Positions 55,282-64,000 of a stretch of DNA of 64,000 nucleotides are shown here, one piece after another (within the stretch, counting starts at the first letter, position 1; every line of letters begins with the position of its first letter). The notes under the pieces were generated by a model. The model saw only the letters and a program-made list of their open reading frames with translations, searched no databases and was not told where the DNA came from. Position numbers and translations under genes: made by a program. The stretch is from Nisaea denitrificans DSM 18348 (lineage in GTDB: Bacteria; Pseudomonadota; Alphaproteobacteria; Thalassobaculales; Thalassobaculaceae): contig NZ_KE384531.1 in NCBI RefSeq assembly GCF_000426505.1, forward strand, positions 120,579-184,578, written 5' to 3'.

Positions 55282-57201
55282 TCAGAGGTGATCCGGAGCC
55301 AGAGCCTCTTCTTTAAGTCTAGTAATGGCGTCGTTGAGTGCAAGCACTTCTTGCGCTTTTCCGCCGAGTCGCCGCAGCGCGACCTTGCCTTCTTCCGCCT
55401 CGCGACGGCCGACGACGAGGATTGCCGGGATCTTGGCCTCGCTGTGTTCTCGGATCTTGTAGTTGATTTTCTCGTTCCGTCGATCCATCGCAACCCGCAA
55501 TCCGGCGGCCTTTGCGGCGGCCATCACCTCAGCCGCATAATCGTCCGCATCGTTGGTGATGGTGGCGACCACGGCCTGGACCGGTGCGAGCCAGAGCGGG
55601 AAGCGGCCGGCATATTGTTCGATCAGGATGCCGATCCAGCGCTCCATCGAGCCGAAGATGGCCCGGTGCAGCATGACAGGACGCTTGCGGTTGCTGTCCT
55701 CGTCGATATAGGAGGCGTCGAGCCGCTCCGGCAGGACGAAATCGACCTGCAGGGTGCCGCACTGCCAGTCCCGGCCGATCGCGTCGGTCAGCACGAATTC
55801 CAGCTTCGGGCCGTAGAAGGCGCCTTCACCGGGGTTCAGCGTGGTATCGAGGCCGGCCGCATCACAGGCATCGCTCAGCGACTTCTCGGCCTTGTCCCAG
55901 ATCGCATCTTCACCGGCGCGGACTTCCGGGCGGTCGGAGAATTTTACCCGCACGTCGGTAAAGCCGAAATCCTTGTAGACCGCCGACAGCAGCTCGCAGA
56001 ACTTCACGCTTTCTTCGGTGATCTGCTCTTCGGTGCAGAAAATGTGGGCATCGTCCTGAGTGAAGGCGCGCACCCGCATGATGCCGTGCAGCGCACCGGA
56101 TGGCTCGTTTCGGTGGCAGGAGCCATATTCGGAAAGCCGCAGCGGCAGGTCCCGATAGCTCTTCAGGCCTTGCTTGAAGATCTGCACATGGCCCGGGCAG
56201 TTCATCGGCTTCAGGGCGAGCACCTTGTCGTCCTCGGCATTGGCCGTGAACATGTTCTCGCGGAACTTTTCCCAGTGACCGGAGGCTTCCCAGAGGGAAC
56301 GGTCGATCAGCTGCGGGGTCTTCACCTCCTGATAACCGGCACGGTCGAGCTTCCGGCGGAGATGGTTCTCGATCTGCCGGTAAAGCGTCCAGCCCTGCGG
56401 ATGCCAGAACACGGAGCCGACGGCCTCTTCCTGAATATGGAACAGGTCCAGCTCACGGCCGAGGCGGCGGTGGTCGCGCTTTTCGGCTTCCTCAAGCATG
56501 TGCAGATAGGCGTCGAGCTGCTTCTGATCCGGCCACGCCGTACCATAGATGCGCTGCAGCTGCGGCCGGTTGCTGTCGCCGCGCCAGTAGGCACCGGCGA
56601 CGTTCATCAGCTTGAAGGCATGGCCGGTATATTTGGTCGACGGCATATGCGGGCCGCGGCAGAGATCGAGGAACTCGCCCTGGCGGTAGAAACTGATGGT
56701 CTCGCCAGACGGAATGGTCTCGACCAGCTCGACCTTGAACGGCTCATGCACCTTCTTGTAATGCAGGACCGCTTCGTCCCGGTCCCATTCCTCACGGGTA
56801 ATGGTCTCGTCCCGGTCGACGATCTCGTGCATCCGCTTTTCGATCTTTTCCAGATCGTCCGGGGTGAAATGCTCTTCCCGGAAGAAATCGTAATAGAACC
56901 CGTTCTCGATGGAGGGGCCGATGGTGACCTGGGTCTCGGGATACAGCTCCAGCACGGCTTCGGCCATGATGTGGGCGCAGTCGTGCCGGATCAGCTCAAG
57001 CGCTTCCTGGTCTTTCTTGGTGACAAGCGCGACCTGGCTGTCTTCGGCAATAGGCAGGCTGAGATCGCTCAGCGCACCGTTGATGCGGACCGCGATCGCA
57101 GCTTTGGCGAGGCCGGGACCGATATCGGCGGCGATTTCCGCGCCGGAAACGGCGGCATCGAAGGAACGGACGGAGCCGTCGGGAAGTGTAATGGCAGGCA
57201 T
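55282..57201 (-). CDS. thrS: Threonyl-tRNA synthetase
   Basis: 639 residues. Domains in order: TGS ([15 protein letters not shown]), the SAD editing domain with [11 protein letters not shown], the class II core ([40 protein letters not shown]) and the anticodon-binding domain ([20 protein letters not shown]). ATG 57201 was chosen over an in-frame start at 57237 because it gives the TGS N-terminus; AAGGG lies upstream. infC follows on the same strand, as in E. coli, but rpmI-rplT-pheST lie on the other strand. Confidence 0.97.
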   Translation of the reverse strand: MPAITLPDGSVRSFDAAVSGAEIAADIGPGLAKAAIAVRINGALSDLSLPIAEDSQVALVTKKDQEALELIRHDCAHIMAEAVLELYPETQVTIGPSIENGFYYDFFREEHFTPDDLEKIEKRMHEIVDRDETITREEWDRDEAVLHYKKVHEPFKVELVETIPSGETISFYRQGEFLDLCRGPHMPSTKYTGHAFKLMNVAGAYWRGDSNRPQLQRIYGTAWPDQKQLDAYLHMLEEAEKRDHRRLGRELDLFHIQEEAVGSVFWHPQGWTLYRQIENHLRRKLDRAGYQEVKTPQLIDRSLWEASGHWEKFRENMFTANAEDDKVLALKPMNCPGHVQIFKQGLKSYRDLPLRLSEYGSCHRNEPSGALHGIMRVRAFTQDDAHIFCTEEQITEESVKFCELLSAVYKDFGFTDVRVKFSDRPEVRAGEDAIWDKAEKSLSDACDAAGLDTTLNPGEGAFYGPKLEFVLTDAIGRDWQCGTLQVDFVLPERLDASYIDEDSNRKRPVMLHRAIFGSMERWIGILIEQYAGRFPLWLAPVQAVVATITNDADDYAAEVMAAAKAAGLRVAMDRRNEKINYKIREHSEAKIPAILVVGRREAEEGKVALRRLGGKAQEVLALNDAITRLKEEALAPDHL

Positions 57202-57472
57202 GATGTGGGACCCTTTTGAGGGGTGTTTTCGTGGCAAATTTTTCGCAAGGCCTTGGGACGGGAGCGTCCCCGATCCGTATGCCGTCTCGGCCGGCCAGGC
57301 CGAAACGGCTAACTAGTCACGATTGTCTGGGTCGGATGCCACATGGGTCCGTAAAATTTGCCGTTGCGCATGGATGGCTATGTAGCGCCGGAATGGCTCT
57401 GCCGCAAGGAAAGACTGGTAAAGTGCAACTTAGACCGGCATGGGGTGTGGTTCGTTGTGTCCGGCGGGCTTC

Positions 57473-58402
57473 ATGTCCATAGGACAGAACAGTTATTGGT
57501 TCGTTTTCTCATTTGCGGCGAAATTGATGTCCTACTCCGAGCCGAACTTCGACAATTGTATGTGTACAGAAACCCGTGTTGGGCGTGTCGTTTTCCCTGC
57601 GAACGATGTTTATCTCTACCGTGCACTTGCAGAATGCGGCGACTATTGTTTCGGAGAAATGCAAGTGTACGAACGGCTTATCAAGCCGGGTATGACCGTC
57701 CTCGACGTTGGCGCGAATATCGGGCTGATGAGTTTGCTGATGTCTGGCCTTGTAGGAGAGGCGGGGGTTGTACACGCCTTCGAGCCCAGTAAGTTCGCCA
57801 ATGGCTTATTGCGCCATAACGTTGAGTTCAATGGATGCGACAATCTGAAAGTACGCCGCGCGGCAGTGTCCGACGCAGTTGGAACGACACTCTTCGCCAA
57901 TCCTGACCCGGCATCGATCTCCAGCTTCAATTATGGTGTCTTGTCCCTCGGCCATGCGATCGAGGCACGAGCAGGAAGTAATGTCCCGACTGATATCATC
58001 ACTGTCGATTCCTTGGACTTGGACGATTGTGGATTCATCAAGGTTGACGTCGAAGGTTTCGAAGCTGCTGTTATAAGAGGAGCACTTCGGACCATTGACC
58101 GGTGTCAGCCTTGTCTTAGTCTGGAAATCGGTAACTCCGAGGATGATATTTCCTGGGTGTCGACCTTGAAGGAGCGTGGCTACAGGATCTTTGCGATCAA
58201 GGCGTTCATATACACATGGCCAAACTTCAAGGCGCGCAAGATCGATGATCTACCCAACGCAGTCTGCGCGAGCGCCATCGCCGTTCCGCCCGGCATAAAT
58301 CAGATGGAGGTTCTCGGGTCGATTTATCGACAAGAGATTCTTGATGAAGAGAATCTTGCGACCATCAATGCAGGCTTCAAAAAGGATCTTCCAGGCGCCT
58401 AG
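57473..58402 (+). CDS. FkbM family methyltransferase
   Basis: 309 residues. The SAM-binding motif TVLDVGANIGLMSLLMSGLV (about 75-94) and the post-I region HAFEPSKFANGLLRHNVEFNG, plus IKVDVEGFEAAVIRGALRTI, are FkbM hallmarks. Members O-methylate sugars or polyketides, commonly in surface-glycan clusters. The DNA is richer in A/T than thrS and GT9 on either side, suggesting transfer. ATG 57473 is used; ATG 57527 (MSYSEPNF) is possible. Its TAG stop overlaps the GT9 stop as CTAG. Confidence 0.88.
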   Translation: MSIGQNSYWFVFSFAAKLMSYSEPNFDNCMCTETRVGRVVFPANDVYLYRALAECGDYCFGEMQVYERLIKPGMTVLDVGANIGLMSLLMSGLVGEAGVVHAFEPSKFANGLLRHNVEFNGCDNLKVRRAAVSDAVGTTLFANPDPASISSFNYGVLSLGHAIEARAGSNVPTDIITVDSLDLDDCGFIKVDVEGFEAAVIRGALRTIDRCQPCLSLEIGNSEDDISWVSTLKERGYRIFAIKAFIYTWPNFKARKIDDLPNAVCASAIAVPPGINQMEVLGSIYRQEILDEENLATINAGFKKDLPGA

Positions 58403-59412
58403 CCGTGTAATAAATCCGATGCCTCACGATGACCGGCGGGATCCTCGCGGAGGACTGATTTTGCGGTGTTCCAGACACATTCGACCGTGAGGCCATCCAG
58501 GTTTTCCTCTATCAGAAGAGCGACATTGTCTCCGCGCGGAGCCGCTTTGTCTGGAAAGCTTTTTGTCGAGAAGATAGCAACGGTCGGGCAGCCGGAGAGA
58601 GCGGCTATATGCATCGGTCCAGTGTCGTTGCCGATAGCCAGGCGGGCCGCCCGGGCGAGTGCCGGGATATCGTAGAGTGTCGTTTCCCCCGATAGATCCC
58701 GTGCCTGTGGGCAGGCTCCGCGGATTATCCGGATGGCATCTTCGTCCTCTTTGCCGCCGATCAGAACGGGTGTGATCCCGGTCGCTGACAAGCGGCCAGC
58801 GATCTCACCATATGATGTCGCCGGCCAGCGCTTTATCGCCATTTTCAGGGACGATCCCGGGATCAGCAATGCGATGGGGGCGGGCAGATCGAACCGACGG
58901 ATGTCACTGTCCATAAAGGCAAGGTCAGACGGTCGGACATCCTTGATCCCGACTATTTCGAGCTGGGTACGTTGCCGGTCCTGGGTGTGGGTCAGGGTCG
59001 GGCGTTTGTAGTGGTGATAGTGGCTGCACCCGGGGACGATGCCGGACCATTCGGGTTTCGGGCCCGGCCAGAACAGCCGGTAATAAAAACTGGTCCGGTC
59101 CGATGTCTGCAGGTCGTACACCCGATCGAATGCCGCGCCGGTCAGTCTGGCGCGCAGGGCGAGCACGCCCGGCAGATTGAAGAGTTTGGGTTCGTTGTCG
59201 CTCCAGACCTTGTCGAACAATCCGCTGCGTTCGCCGAGCTCGACATAGGCGGGGCGCGTCAGCAGGGTGATCTCCGCATTCGGGTGATGGCGGCGGATTG
59301 CCTGCATCGGGCCGAGTGCATAGATGAAATCGCCAAGCGCGCCGAGCTTGATGACCAGAATGCGCGGGTGGCTTCGGCCAGGCCCGGATGGGTTTGTCGA
59401 CTTATCCGGCAT
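58399..59412 (-). CDS. Glycosyltransferase family 9 (heptosyltransferase-like)
   Basis: 337 residues. ILVIKLGALGDFIYALGPMQ at the N-terminus is the ADP-heptose transferase (WaaC/WaaF, GT9) signature. LLIPGSSLKMAIKRWPATSYG and LAIGNDTGPMHIAALSGCPT are the donor-binding motifs. It probably adds a heptose or related sugar to LPS core at the inner membrane. ATG 59412 overlaps the GT4 stop by 11 nt, so it is translated with GT4. Convergent with FkbM. Confidence 0.92.
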   Translation of the reverse strand: MPDKSTNPSGPGRSHPRILVIKLGALGDFIYALGPMQAIRRHHPNAEITLLTRPAYVELGERSGLFDKVWSDNEPKLFNLPGVLALRARLTGAAFDRVYDLQTSDRTSFYYRLFWPGPKPEWSGIVPGCSHYHHYKRPTLTHTQDRQRTQLEIVGIKDVRPSDLAFMDSDIRRFDLPAPIALLIPGSSLKMAIKRWPATSYGEIAGRLSATGITPVLIGGKEDEDAIRIIRGACPQARDLSGETTLYDIPALARAARLAIGNDTGPMHIAALSGCPTVAIFSTKSFPDKAAPRGDNVALLIEENLDGLTVECVWNTAKSVLREDPAGHREASDLLHG

Positions 59413-60571
59413 TGGGCGAGAGCGGCAGGACTTCTTCATAGACGGAGAGGGTACGGGCGCACATGTCGCTGGTCGTATAATTCTCACGGACATGGGCGAC
59501 GGCTGTCTCGGTCACCACCGCGCGCTGCTCTGCCGTCAGGGCCAGCGCTGCACGAATGCCTTCCGCGAGTGCTTCGGCATCGTTCGGTTTGACCAGAAAG
59601 CCTGTTTTGCCCGGAATCACGGATTCCCGAGCGCCGCCGTGATCTGTCGCGACAATCGGGCGGCCCATGGCCTGGGCTTCGATCATCACCCGGCCAAACG
59701 GTTCGGGGTCGATGGAGGCGGAGACCACGACATCAGCAATCTGGTAGACGCACGGCATATCCACCACAGAACCGGTGAACATCACCGACGCGCTGAGTCC
59801 GGCTTTGGCGATCTTCTCTTCAAGTTCCGCCTTGTAGTTTTCTTTGCCCTCGTAAGACCCGGCCATGATGCAGTGGACCGGCTGGTCGCCCAGCTTTGTC
59901 AGAGCCTCGATCAGGACATCGTGCCCTTTCCAGCGTGTGATCCGCCCCGGCATGACGATCACAGGCACACCGTCCGGCAAACGCCATTCGCGGCTGAGCT
60001 TGATCATCCGCTCGGCGGAAACAGCATCCGGATTGAACAGGTCGATATTTACCCCGCGCGGGATGATCCGCAGCTTGTCGCTGCCGGTACCGAAGCGCGT
60101 TTCGATCTCGTGGGCCACGAAATGCGAGATGGCAATCACCCGGTCGCCCCGCACCATTACCGAGTTATAGAGTTTCTTCAGCGGGTTGGTGTCCGGAAAG
60201 CGGCCATGAAACGTGGTGACGAACGGCACTTTGTTCTTGCGGGCGGCGCGCCAGGCGATCCAGGCTGGCATGCGCGAGCGGGCGTGCACGATGTCGACAT
60301 TTTCCTGATGGATGACATCGACCAGCCAGTCGAAATTCTGCCGCCAGCTCAGCGGGTTCTTGGAGCCGAGCGGATGTTGGATATGACGGGCGCCGACTCG
60401 TGTCAGGTCGTGCACCATCGGCCCGCCGGCGGAAATAACCAGGGCGTCCCAGCCCGCTTCAACAAGCGCCCGCGCGACATCAATCGTACCTCGTTCCACT
60501 CCGCCGGACACCAGGGCGGGAAGAATCTGAAGAACGACCGGCTTCTTGTCTTCCGGCGGTCGGCGGAACAT
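59402..60571 (-). CDS. Glycosyltransferase family 4
   Basis: 389 residues. The N-terminal acceptor domain starts VLQILPALVSGGVERGTIDV; the GT-B donor motif is in VIVMPGRITRWKGHDVLIEA, and the C-terminal EPFGRVMIEAQAMGRPIVAT contains the conserved E-x7-E. Likely adds a sugar to lipopolysaccharide or capsule. ATG 60571 is selected because it leaves 111 nt for divergent promoters; ATG 60619 and 60652 are possible but would almost touch the divergent gene. Operonic with GT9. Confidence 0.9.
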   Translation of the reverse strand: MFRRPPEDKKPVVLQILPALVSGGVERGTIDVARALVEAGWDALVISAGGPMVHDLTRVGARHIQHPLGSKNPLSWRQNFDWLVDVIHQENVDIVHARSRMPAWIAWRAARKNKVPFVTTFHGRFPDTNPLKKLYNSVMVRGDRVIAISHFVAHEIETRFGTGSDKLRIIPRGVNIDLFNPDAVSAERMIKLSREWRLPDGVPVIVMPGRITRWKGHDVLIEALTKLGDQPVHCIMAGSYEGKENYKAELEEKIAKAGLSASVMFTGSVVDMPCVYQIADVVVSASIDPEPFGRVMIEAQAMGRPIVATDHGGARESVIPGKTGFLVKPNDAEALAEGIRAALALTAEQRAVVTETAVAHVRENYTTSDMCARTLSVYEEVLPLSPNAG

Positions 60572-60682
60572 ATCGTAATCGCCGCTCGATTGGCGGAGGT
60601 TCGGTATGTTAGGCCTCATGGAGGGGCCGTCGTTCACCGGCGTTCCAAGCATGTTGTTTTCATTGTCATGAAGTTTACCACA

Positions 60683-61465
60683 ATGACCGAGCAAACCCAG
60701 CAGTCGCCGGATCCCGCACCCCTCTATCTCGAAAAGCCGGACGGCGCACGTCTCGCTTATCACAAACTGGACGGACGCGGACCCACAATTGTCTTTCTTG
60801 GCGGCTTCATGTCGGACATGACGGGTACAAAGGCATTGACGCTTGAGGCTCTGGCGCGTGAACGCGGCCAGGCGTTTCTTCGGCTGGATTATCAGGGGCA
60901 TGGCCAGTCCTCGGGAAAATTCGAGGATGGCTCTATCGGGATCTGGCTTTCCGACGCGCTCACTCTGATCGACCGGGTCACGGACGGCCCGCTGGTTCTC
61001 GTCGGCTCCTCCATGGGCGGGTGGATCATGCTGCAGGCAGCCCTGCAACGGCCGGAGCGGCTTGCAGGTCTGGTCGGCATTGCCGCCGCGCCGGACTTCA
61101 CCGAGGATCTGATGTGGGCGACATTCTCCGACGAGATCAAACAGACGCTGCAGCGCGACGGTGTCTATTACGAACCTTCGGAATATAGCGACGAGCCCTA
61201 CACCATCACCATGAAGCTGATCGAGGATGGCCGCGACCATCTGGTCATGCGGGAGAAGATGCCGATCACCGGCCCTGTACGTTTGCTGCATGGCATGCGC
61301 GACGAATCGGTGCCGTACGAGCTTTCGCTGCGCATTGCCGAGAATGTCGAGAGCGAAGACGTTCAGATCCGCTTCGTGAAGGACGGCGATCACCGGCTTT
61401 CGACCGATCGCGATCTCGAGATTTTGTCCCAGACCGTGGCTGCGCTGTGCGACGCGGGGGGCTGA
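60683..61465 (+). CDS. Alpha/beta hydrolase (ABHD10-like serine esterase)
   Basis: 260 residues. The oxyanion region IVFLGGFMSDMTGTKA, nucleophile elbow GSSMGG (Ser110), acid near LLHGMRDESVP and KDGDHR histidine make a complete catalytic triad. The FLGGFMSDMxGTKA stretch resembles ABHD10/acyl-glucuronide esterases, an inference. Cytoplasmic, no signal peptide. ATG 60683 (MTEQTQ) is used; ATG 60668 is equally open. Its end overlaps the following TPR gene by 19 nt. Confidence 0.88.
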   Translation: MTEQTQQSPDPAPLYLEKPDGARLAYHKLDGRGPTIVFLGGFMSDMTGTKALTLEALARERGQAFLRLDYQGHGQSSGKFEDGSIGIWLSDALTLIDRVTDGPLVLVGSSMGGWIMLQAALQRPERLAGLVGIAAAPDFTEDLMWATFSDEIKQTLQRDGVYYEPSEYSDEPYTITMKLIEDGRDHLVMREKMPITGPVRLLHGMRDESVPYELSLRIAENVESEDVQIRFVKDGDHRLSTDRDLEILSQTVAALCDAGG

Positions 61466-62217
61466 GCCTCGCGGGCATAGTGCTCGCCGGAAGCGCGTTT
61501 CTCGTCACGATCCTTCCGGCTGCCGCAGCCGAGATCGATCACCAGCAGGAATATCAGGCCTGCATGGCGCTCACCCAAGAGCGGCCGCAGGAGGCCTATA
61601 GCAGCGGCCTTGCCTGGTACAAGCAGGGGGGCGGTATTCCGGCGCGGCACTGTCTTGCGGTGGCCCTGTTGCAGTTGCATCAGTATGACGAGGCGGCGTC
61701 GCGGCTGGAGCGTCTGGCGACCGATCTTGGAACGGCGCGCACGGCCCTGCTGGGCGGTATCCTGATGCAGGCGGGGCAAGCCTGGTATCTCGCCGGACGG
61801 CCTGACAGGGCGTTCAAGCTGCAAAGCAGACTGCTGGATCTCGCGCCAAGTGACCCGGAGCTCTGGGTTGACCGTGCCGTCACGCTGATGGAGCTGGAAA
61901 AATACGATGCCGCTCTCGCCGATCTGGACGAAGCGGTCAGGTGGAACCCACAACTGGTGGAAGCCCATATCTACCGGGCGGTGACGCTGCGCCAACTGGA
62001 CCGTCTGGAGGATGCTGCAAGAGAGGTCGACATCGTTCTGGAGCTTGCGCCGTTCAATCCGGATGCGCTGCTTGAACGGGGAATCCTCCGCCAGTATCAG
62101 GGCGATCTGGATGGTGCGCGCGGTGACTGGTTGCAGGTCATCAGGCTTGCACCCGACTCGCGAGCCGCAGCTGCTGCGCGCGGGCGTATAGAGGAAATGG
62201 ACGTGATCGTCCGCTAG
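61447..62217 (+). CDS. Exported TPR protein of unknown function
   Basis: 256 residues. GTG 61447 opens a signal peptide (LSLAGIVLAGSAFLVTILPA, ending AAA-AEID). Three or more tetratricopeptide repeats follow: YEAASRL-type helices and DPELWVDRAVTLMELEKYDA with ALADLDEAVRWNP, plus AHIYRAVTLRQLDRLEDAAR. Such periplasmic repeats bind protein partners. It overlaps the hydrolase stop, so the two are co-translated; the link in function is unknown. Confidence 0.8.
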   Translation: MRRGGLSLAGIVLAGSAFLVTILPAAAAEIDHQQEYQACMALTQERPQEAYSSGLAWYKQGGGIPARHCLAVALLQLHQYDEAASRLERLATDLGTARTALLGGILMQAGQAWYLAGRPDRAFKLQSRLLDLAPSDPELWVDRAVTLMELEKYDAALADLDEAVRWNPQLVEAHIYRAVTLRQLDRLEDAAREVDIVLELAPFNPDALLERGILRQYQGDLDGARGDWLQVIRLAPDSRAAAAARGRIEEMDVIVR

Positions 62218-62319
62218 GAAGGCGGAGCGGCGCGGTTGTTTGTCACACAGAGAGATGGTGGAGCCAGCGCTCGTAACGGCGATCCGGCCCCTGCTGGCCG
62301 CTTCGGGAGACACCGTCGC

Positions 62320-63301
62320 TCAGGCCTGCCTGACGCACGTCCCGCCGGGCATCCCGTAGCGGGTCCGGAAGGCGCGGGCGAAGGCGGCATCGCTAGTATC
62401 GCCGGCGTCGAGCAGGACATCGTAGATGGAGCGGTGACGCGCGTTTTGGTCCCCCAGGGCCAGCAGCGCCTTCCGGAGACGGCGTTCGTGGACATAGCTC
62501 GCCACCCCGCCGAGTCCTTCAAACAGCTTGTAGAGCTTGGTGCGGGACACGTGCACATGTTTCGCAATCCAGTCCGCACTGGAAAGGTTCTGCTTTATAA
62601 GCCGGCGCACCATTTTCATCTGCACGAGCGCAACGCCGTTTTGCTGATCCAGCTGGTCGGAGGCCGCAGCGTTGAGGCAGCCCGACGGTCGCCGGCGCGA
62701 CCTCCATCGCCTGCCGCGCCGTCATCTGCGTCGAGAGGCGCTTGAGGGCGAGCATGTGGTCCCGGAGAAGTTGCACCATCGGTTCGTTCCCTGACAGGAT
62801 ACGCAGGTGCTGGTTGTCCGGTGACTTGACCTGGTCCTCCAGCATGGCCCGGGGGATGATCAGGGACAGGTTGGTGAACCTCTCCGAATGACTGCTCACT
62901 TCCTATGTCAGGTCGAATACGAGCAACGAGTTTTCCGGCAGCTCGAACTCGCCCTGTCTGGTGCCCCTGTTGAGACGGCCCTGCTCGTAGAGCTGGACCA
63001 TGTAGTGGTCCACGCCGTCGCGTCCCACGAGCGCCGGGCTGCGCGACCATTTCTGGTTCTGGCTCTTTGTGCGGGCCAGCATGAGCGGGCCGAACATGCT
63101 GGCGTCGACTTCGGCCTGGAAGTCGTCGCGCTGTTCTTGGCGGTGGGCTTCGACTTCGAAGATGCAGGAAATGCTCGACTGCCAGAGATCGTACCGCTCC
63201 TTTTCCCTGGTCTCGGCGACGTTGAAGACGGCATGCGGTACAGAGCTGGCGGCGTCCGCATTCGCGAGTTCGGAAATGCAAGCGCTCATAGTTTTCCCCA
63301 T
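62320..63301 (-). pseudogene. AraC-family regulator disrupted by a premature stop and a frameshift
   Basis: Three pieces join into one protein of about 325 residues. From ATG 63301 an N-terminal effector domain (RYDLWQSSISCIFEVEAHRQ) runs to SLLVFDLT, then TAG at 62903-62905 where the frame continues EVSSHSERFTNLSLIIPRAM. Near 62680 an extra G in a GGG run moves the rest into the next frame, which resumes CLNAAASDQLDQQNGVALVQ and ends with the AraC DNA-binding domain (LSSADWIAKHVHVSRTKLYK; YVHERRLRKALLALGD). CAG to TAG would give the stop. Sequencing error cannot be excluded for either lesion, but two independent ones argue for decay. Confidence 0.85.
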
Positions 63302-63846
63302 CCGTCCTTCATTTCCTCAATCTTCCCCGATTTCAACTCAAGGAGTTTTAATTAATTTTCCCGGTATTTTTTAGGAAGGCCGGATCGCAATCAACTGCCC
63401 AGAGCGCTCCGTGCGGAAAAACTGCGGGCGCAGCGGATTGCGGCGTCTTGCGAAAGTGCGAGAATTCGTGTGTGCGGAACATTTTTTCTTAAATAAAGGC
63501 CTTCTGAGTCGGTCTTTCCGGACACACGGCGAAGAATTCCGGACGTCCGGAACGGTATCCGTTCGGATGTGCCCCTATGTTTTTCCAAACTCGTGAGGGA
63601 CTGAAGCGGCACAAGAGCCACGCCTGCGGCAACGGCAACATTTGTTCTCTTCATCGATCCGGCGGTCAGCATGTTCGCATCAAGGCCCGCCGGGTGATGG
63701 CATCCCGCTGGGGGAAGTCGCGGCCGCGCTTTGCGGAAACGGAATCCGTACCGGCTCGCAATTTTGGCGGCGGGCAGTTTCGGCACGCCAGAACTGCCCG
63801 GGTGGCGGGTTGAACTGTCGTCATGTGAATGGAGTGAGGGTCTACG
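63302..63846. promoter_or_regulatory. Intergenic region between the AraC pseudogene and the SBBP gene
   Basis: 545 bp without a supported gene. It holds a perfect 16-bp palindrome TTCCGGACGTCCGGAA (63537-63552), an identical half-site TTCCGGAC at 63516-63523, and ATCCG/CGGAT arms around TT (63557-63568). The two TTCCGGAC copies start 21 bp apart, two helical turns, the spacing of AraC half-sites. Long frames here (for example 63391-63852 minus) look non-coding. Confidence 0.45.
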
Positions 63847-64000
63847 ATGCAATTTGCGCTTGGGATAGGTGGTTCAAGTTCAGACAACGGCAATTCGATC
63901 GCGGTCGACAGTAGCGGCAACAGCTATGTCACGGGGCAGTTCCAGGGAACAGCGGATTTCGATCCCGGCTCCGGGACTGCAAACCTGACCAGCGTCGGCA
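63847..64000 (+). CDS. SBBP-repeat beta-propeller protein (partial, N-terminus only)
   Basis: The first 51 codons, open at the right edge. [20 protein letters not shown], then [20 protein letters not shown] and [11 protein letters not shown], match the SBBP repeat (PF06739) repeated in large extracellular or surface proteins; the family assignment is from memory of its consensus. A GAGTGAGGG stretch about 6 nt before ATG 63847 supports the start. No signal peptide is visible, so export, if any, would use another route. Confidence 0.7.
   Translation, partial: MQFALGIGGSSSDNGNSIAVDSSGNSYVTGQFQGTADFDPGSGTANLTSVG

Noticed and set aside
55288..57219. 643-codon open frame on the plus strand
   Set aside because: Fully antisense to thrS; no recognisable protein.
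59324..60667. N-terminal 450 codons of a long plus-strand frame ending in the hydrolase
   Set aside because: Antisense to GT4 and GT9; the hydrolase begins at ATG 60683 or 60668.
63391..63852. 153-codon minus-strand frame upstream of the SBBP gene
   Set aside because: No domain, low-complexity Arg/Ser composition, and it overlaps the SBBP start.

Overview
The window is 64 kb of a GC-rich chromosome that reads as an alphaproteobacterium, most likely a free-living member of the Rhodospirillales. This rests on a 5-aminolevulinate synthase (C4 route to heme), a class I (LysK-type) lysyl-tRNA synthetase, a short HisG, UPF0262 and DUF2948 genes beside hisD/murA, and dense palindromic intergenic repeats beginning GTCATCCC. 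Genus and species cannot be read from the sequence. No phage, plasmid, IS element or CRISPR array is visible.

Layout. 1-7.7 kb (minus): a housekeeping run murA, DUF2948, hisG, hisD, UPF0262, tyrosine-phosphatase-like gene, infA, maf, RNase E/G-like gene, yacG, with many overlapping ends, plus a 59-residue basic protein upstream of murA. 7.8-12.2 kb: tRNA-Thr(GGT), an ABC exporter, and an ADP-forming acyl-CoA synthetase. 12.3-19.7 kb: a TPR/GT41 glycosyltransferase, then a response regulator with an HD-GYP output and a large multi-PAS histidine kinase that look like one signalling pair. 19.8-24.5 kb: a complete branched-chain-amino-acid type ABC importer (binding protein, two permeases, two ATPases). 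24.6-32 kb: hemA with an FNR-type box, leuA, a DASS anion transporter, a metallophosphatase and two exporters. 32.1-36.8 kb: a PAS protein, a second GT41 gene bracketed by a truncated and an intact copy of the same Lrp 3' end, and a class III cyclase. 36.8-43.8 kb: a DinG-type Fe-S helicase, an L-2-hydroxyglutarate-oxidase-like flavoprotein, a DMT transporter and an NTF2/FMO fusion. 43.8-47 kb: ompW behind two FNR-type boxes, lysK and a second PAS protein. 47.2-51.6 kb: rpmI-rplT-pheS-pheT. 51.7-57.2 kb (minus): two tandem paralogues of unknown function, hemH, infC, thrS. 57.4-60.6 kb: surface-glycan genes (FkbM methyltransferase, GT9, GT4). 60.7-64 kb: a serine hydrolase, a TPR protein, a broken AraC-family regulator, and the start of an SBBP beta-propeller protein that runs off the window.

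How the genes connect. The translation block thrS-infC-rpmI-rplT-pheS-pheT, contiguous in Escherichia coli, is split here into two oppositely oriented halves around hemH and the paralogue pair. Heme synthesis appears at both ends (hemA, hemH), and hemA and ompW share oxygen-responsive FNR-type boxes. Two GT41 enzymes plus FkbM, GT9 and GT4 imply active glycosylation of proteins or envelope polysaccharide.

Points most worth a second look: infC seems to start at AUC; an Lrp 3' end is duplicated around the second GT41 gene with almost only synonymous differences; a tandem paralogue family carries an invariant cysteine pair; and the disrupted AraC gene faces a region with 8-bp half-sites repeated at 21 bp. 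I found no convincing wholly new multi-gene system.
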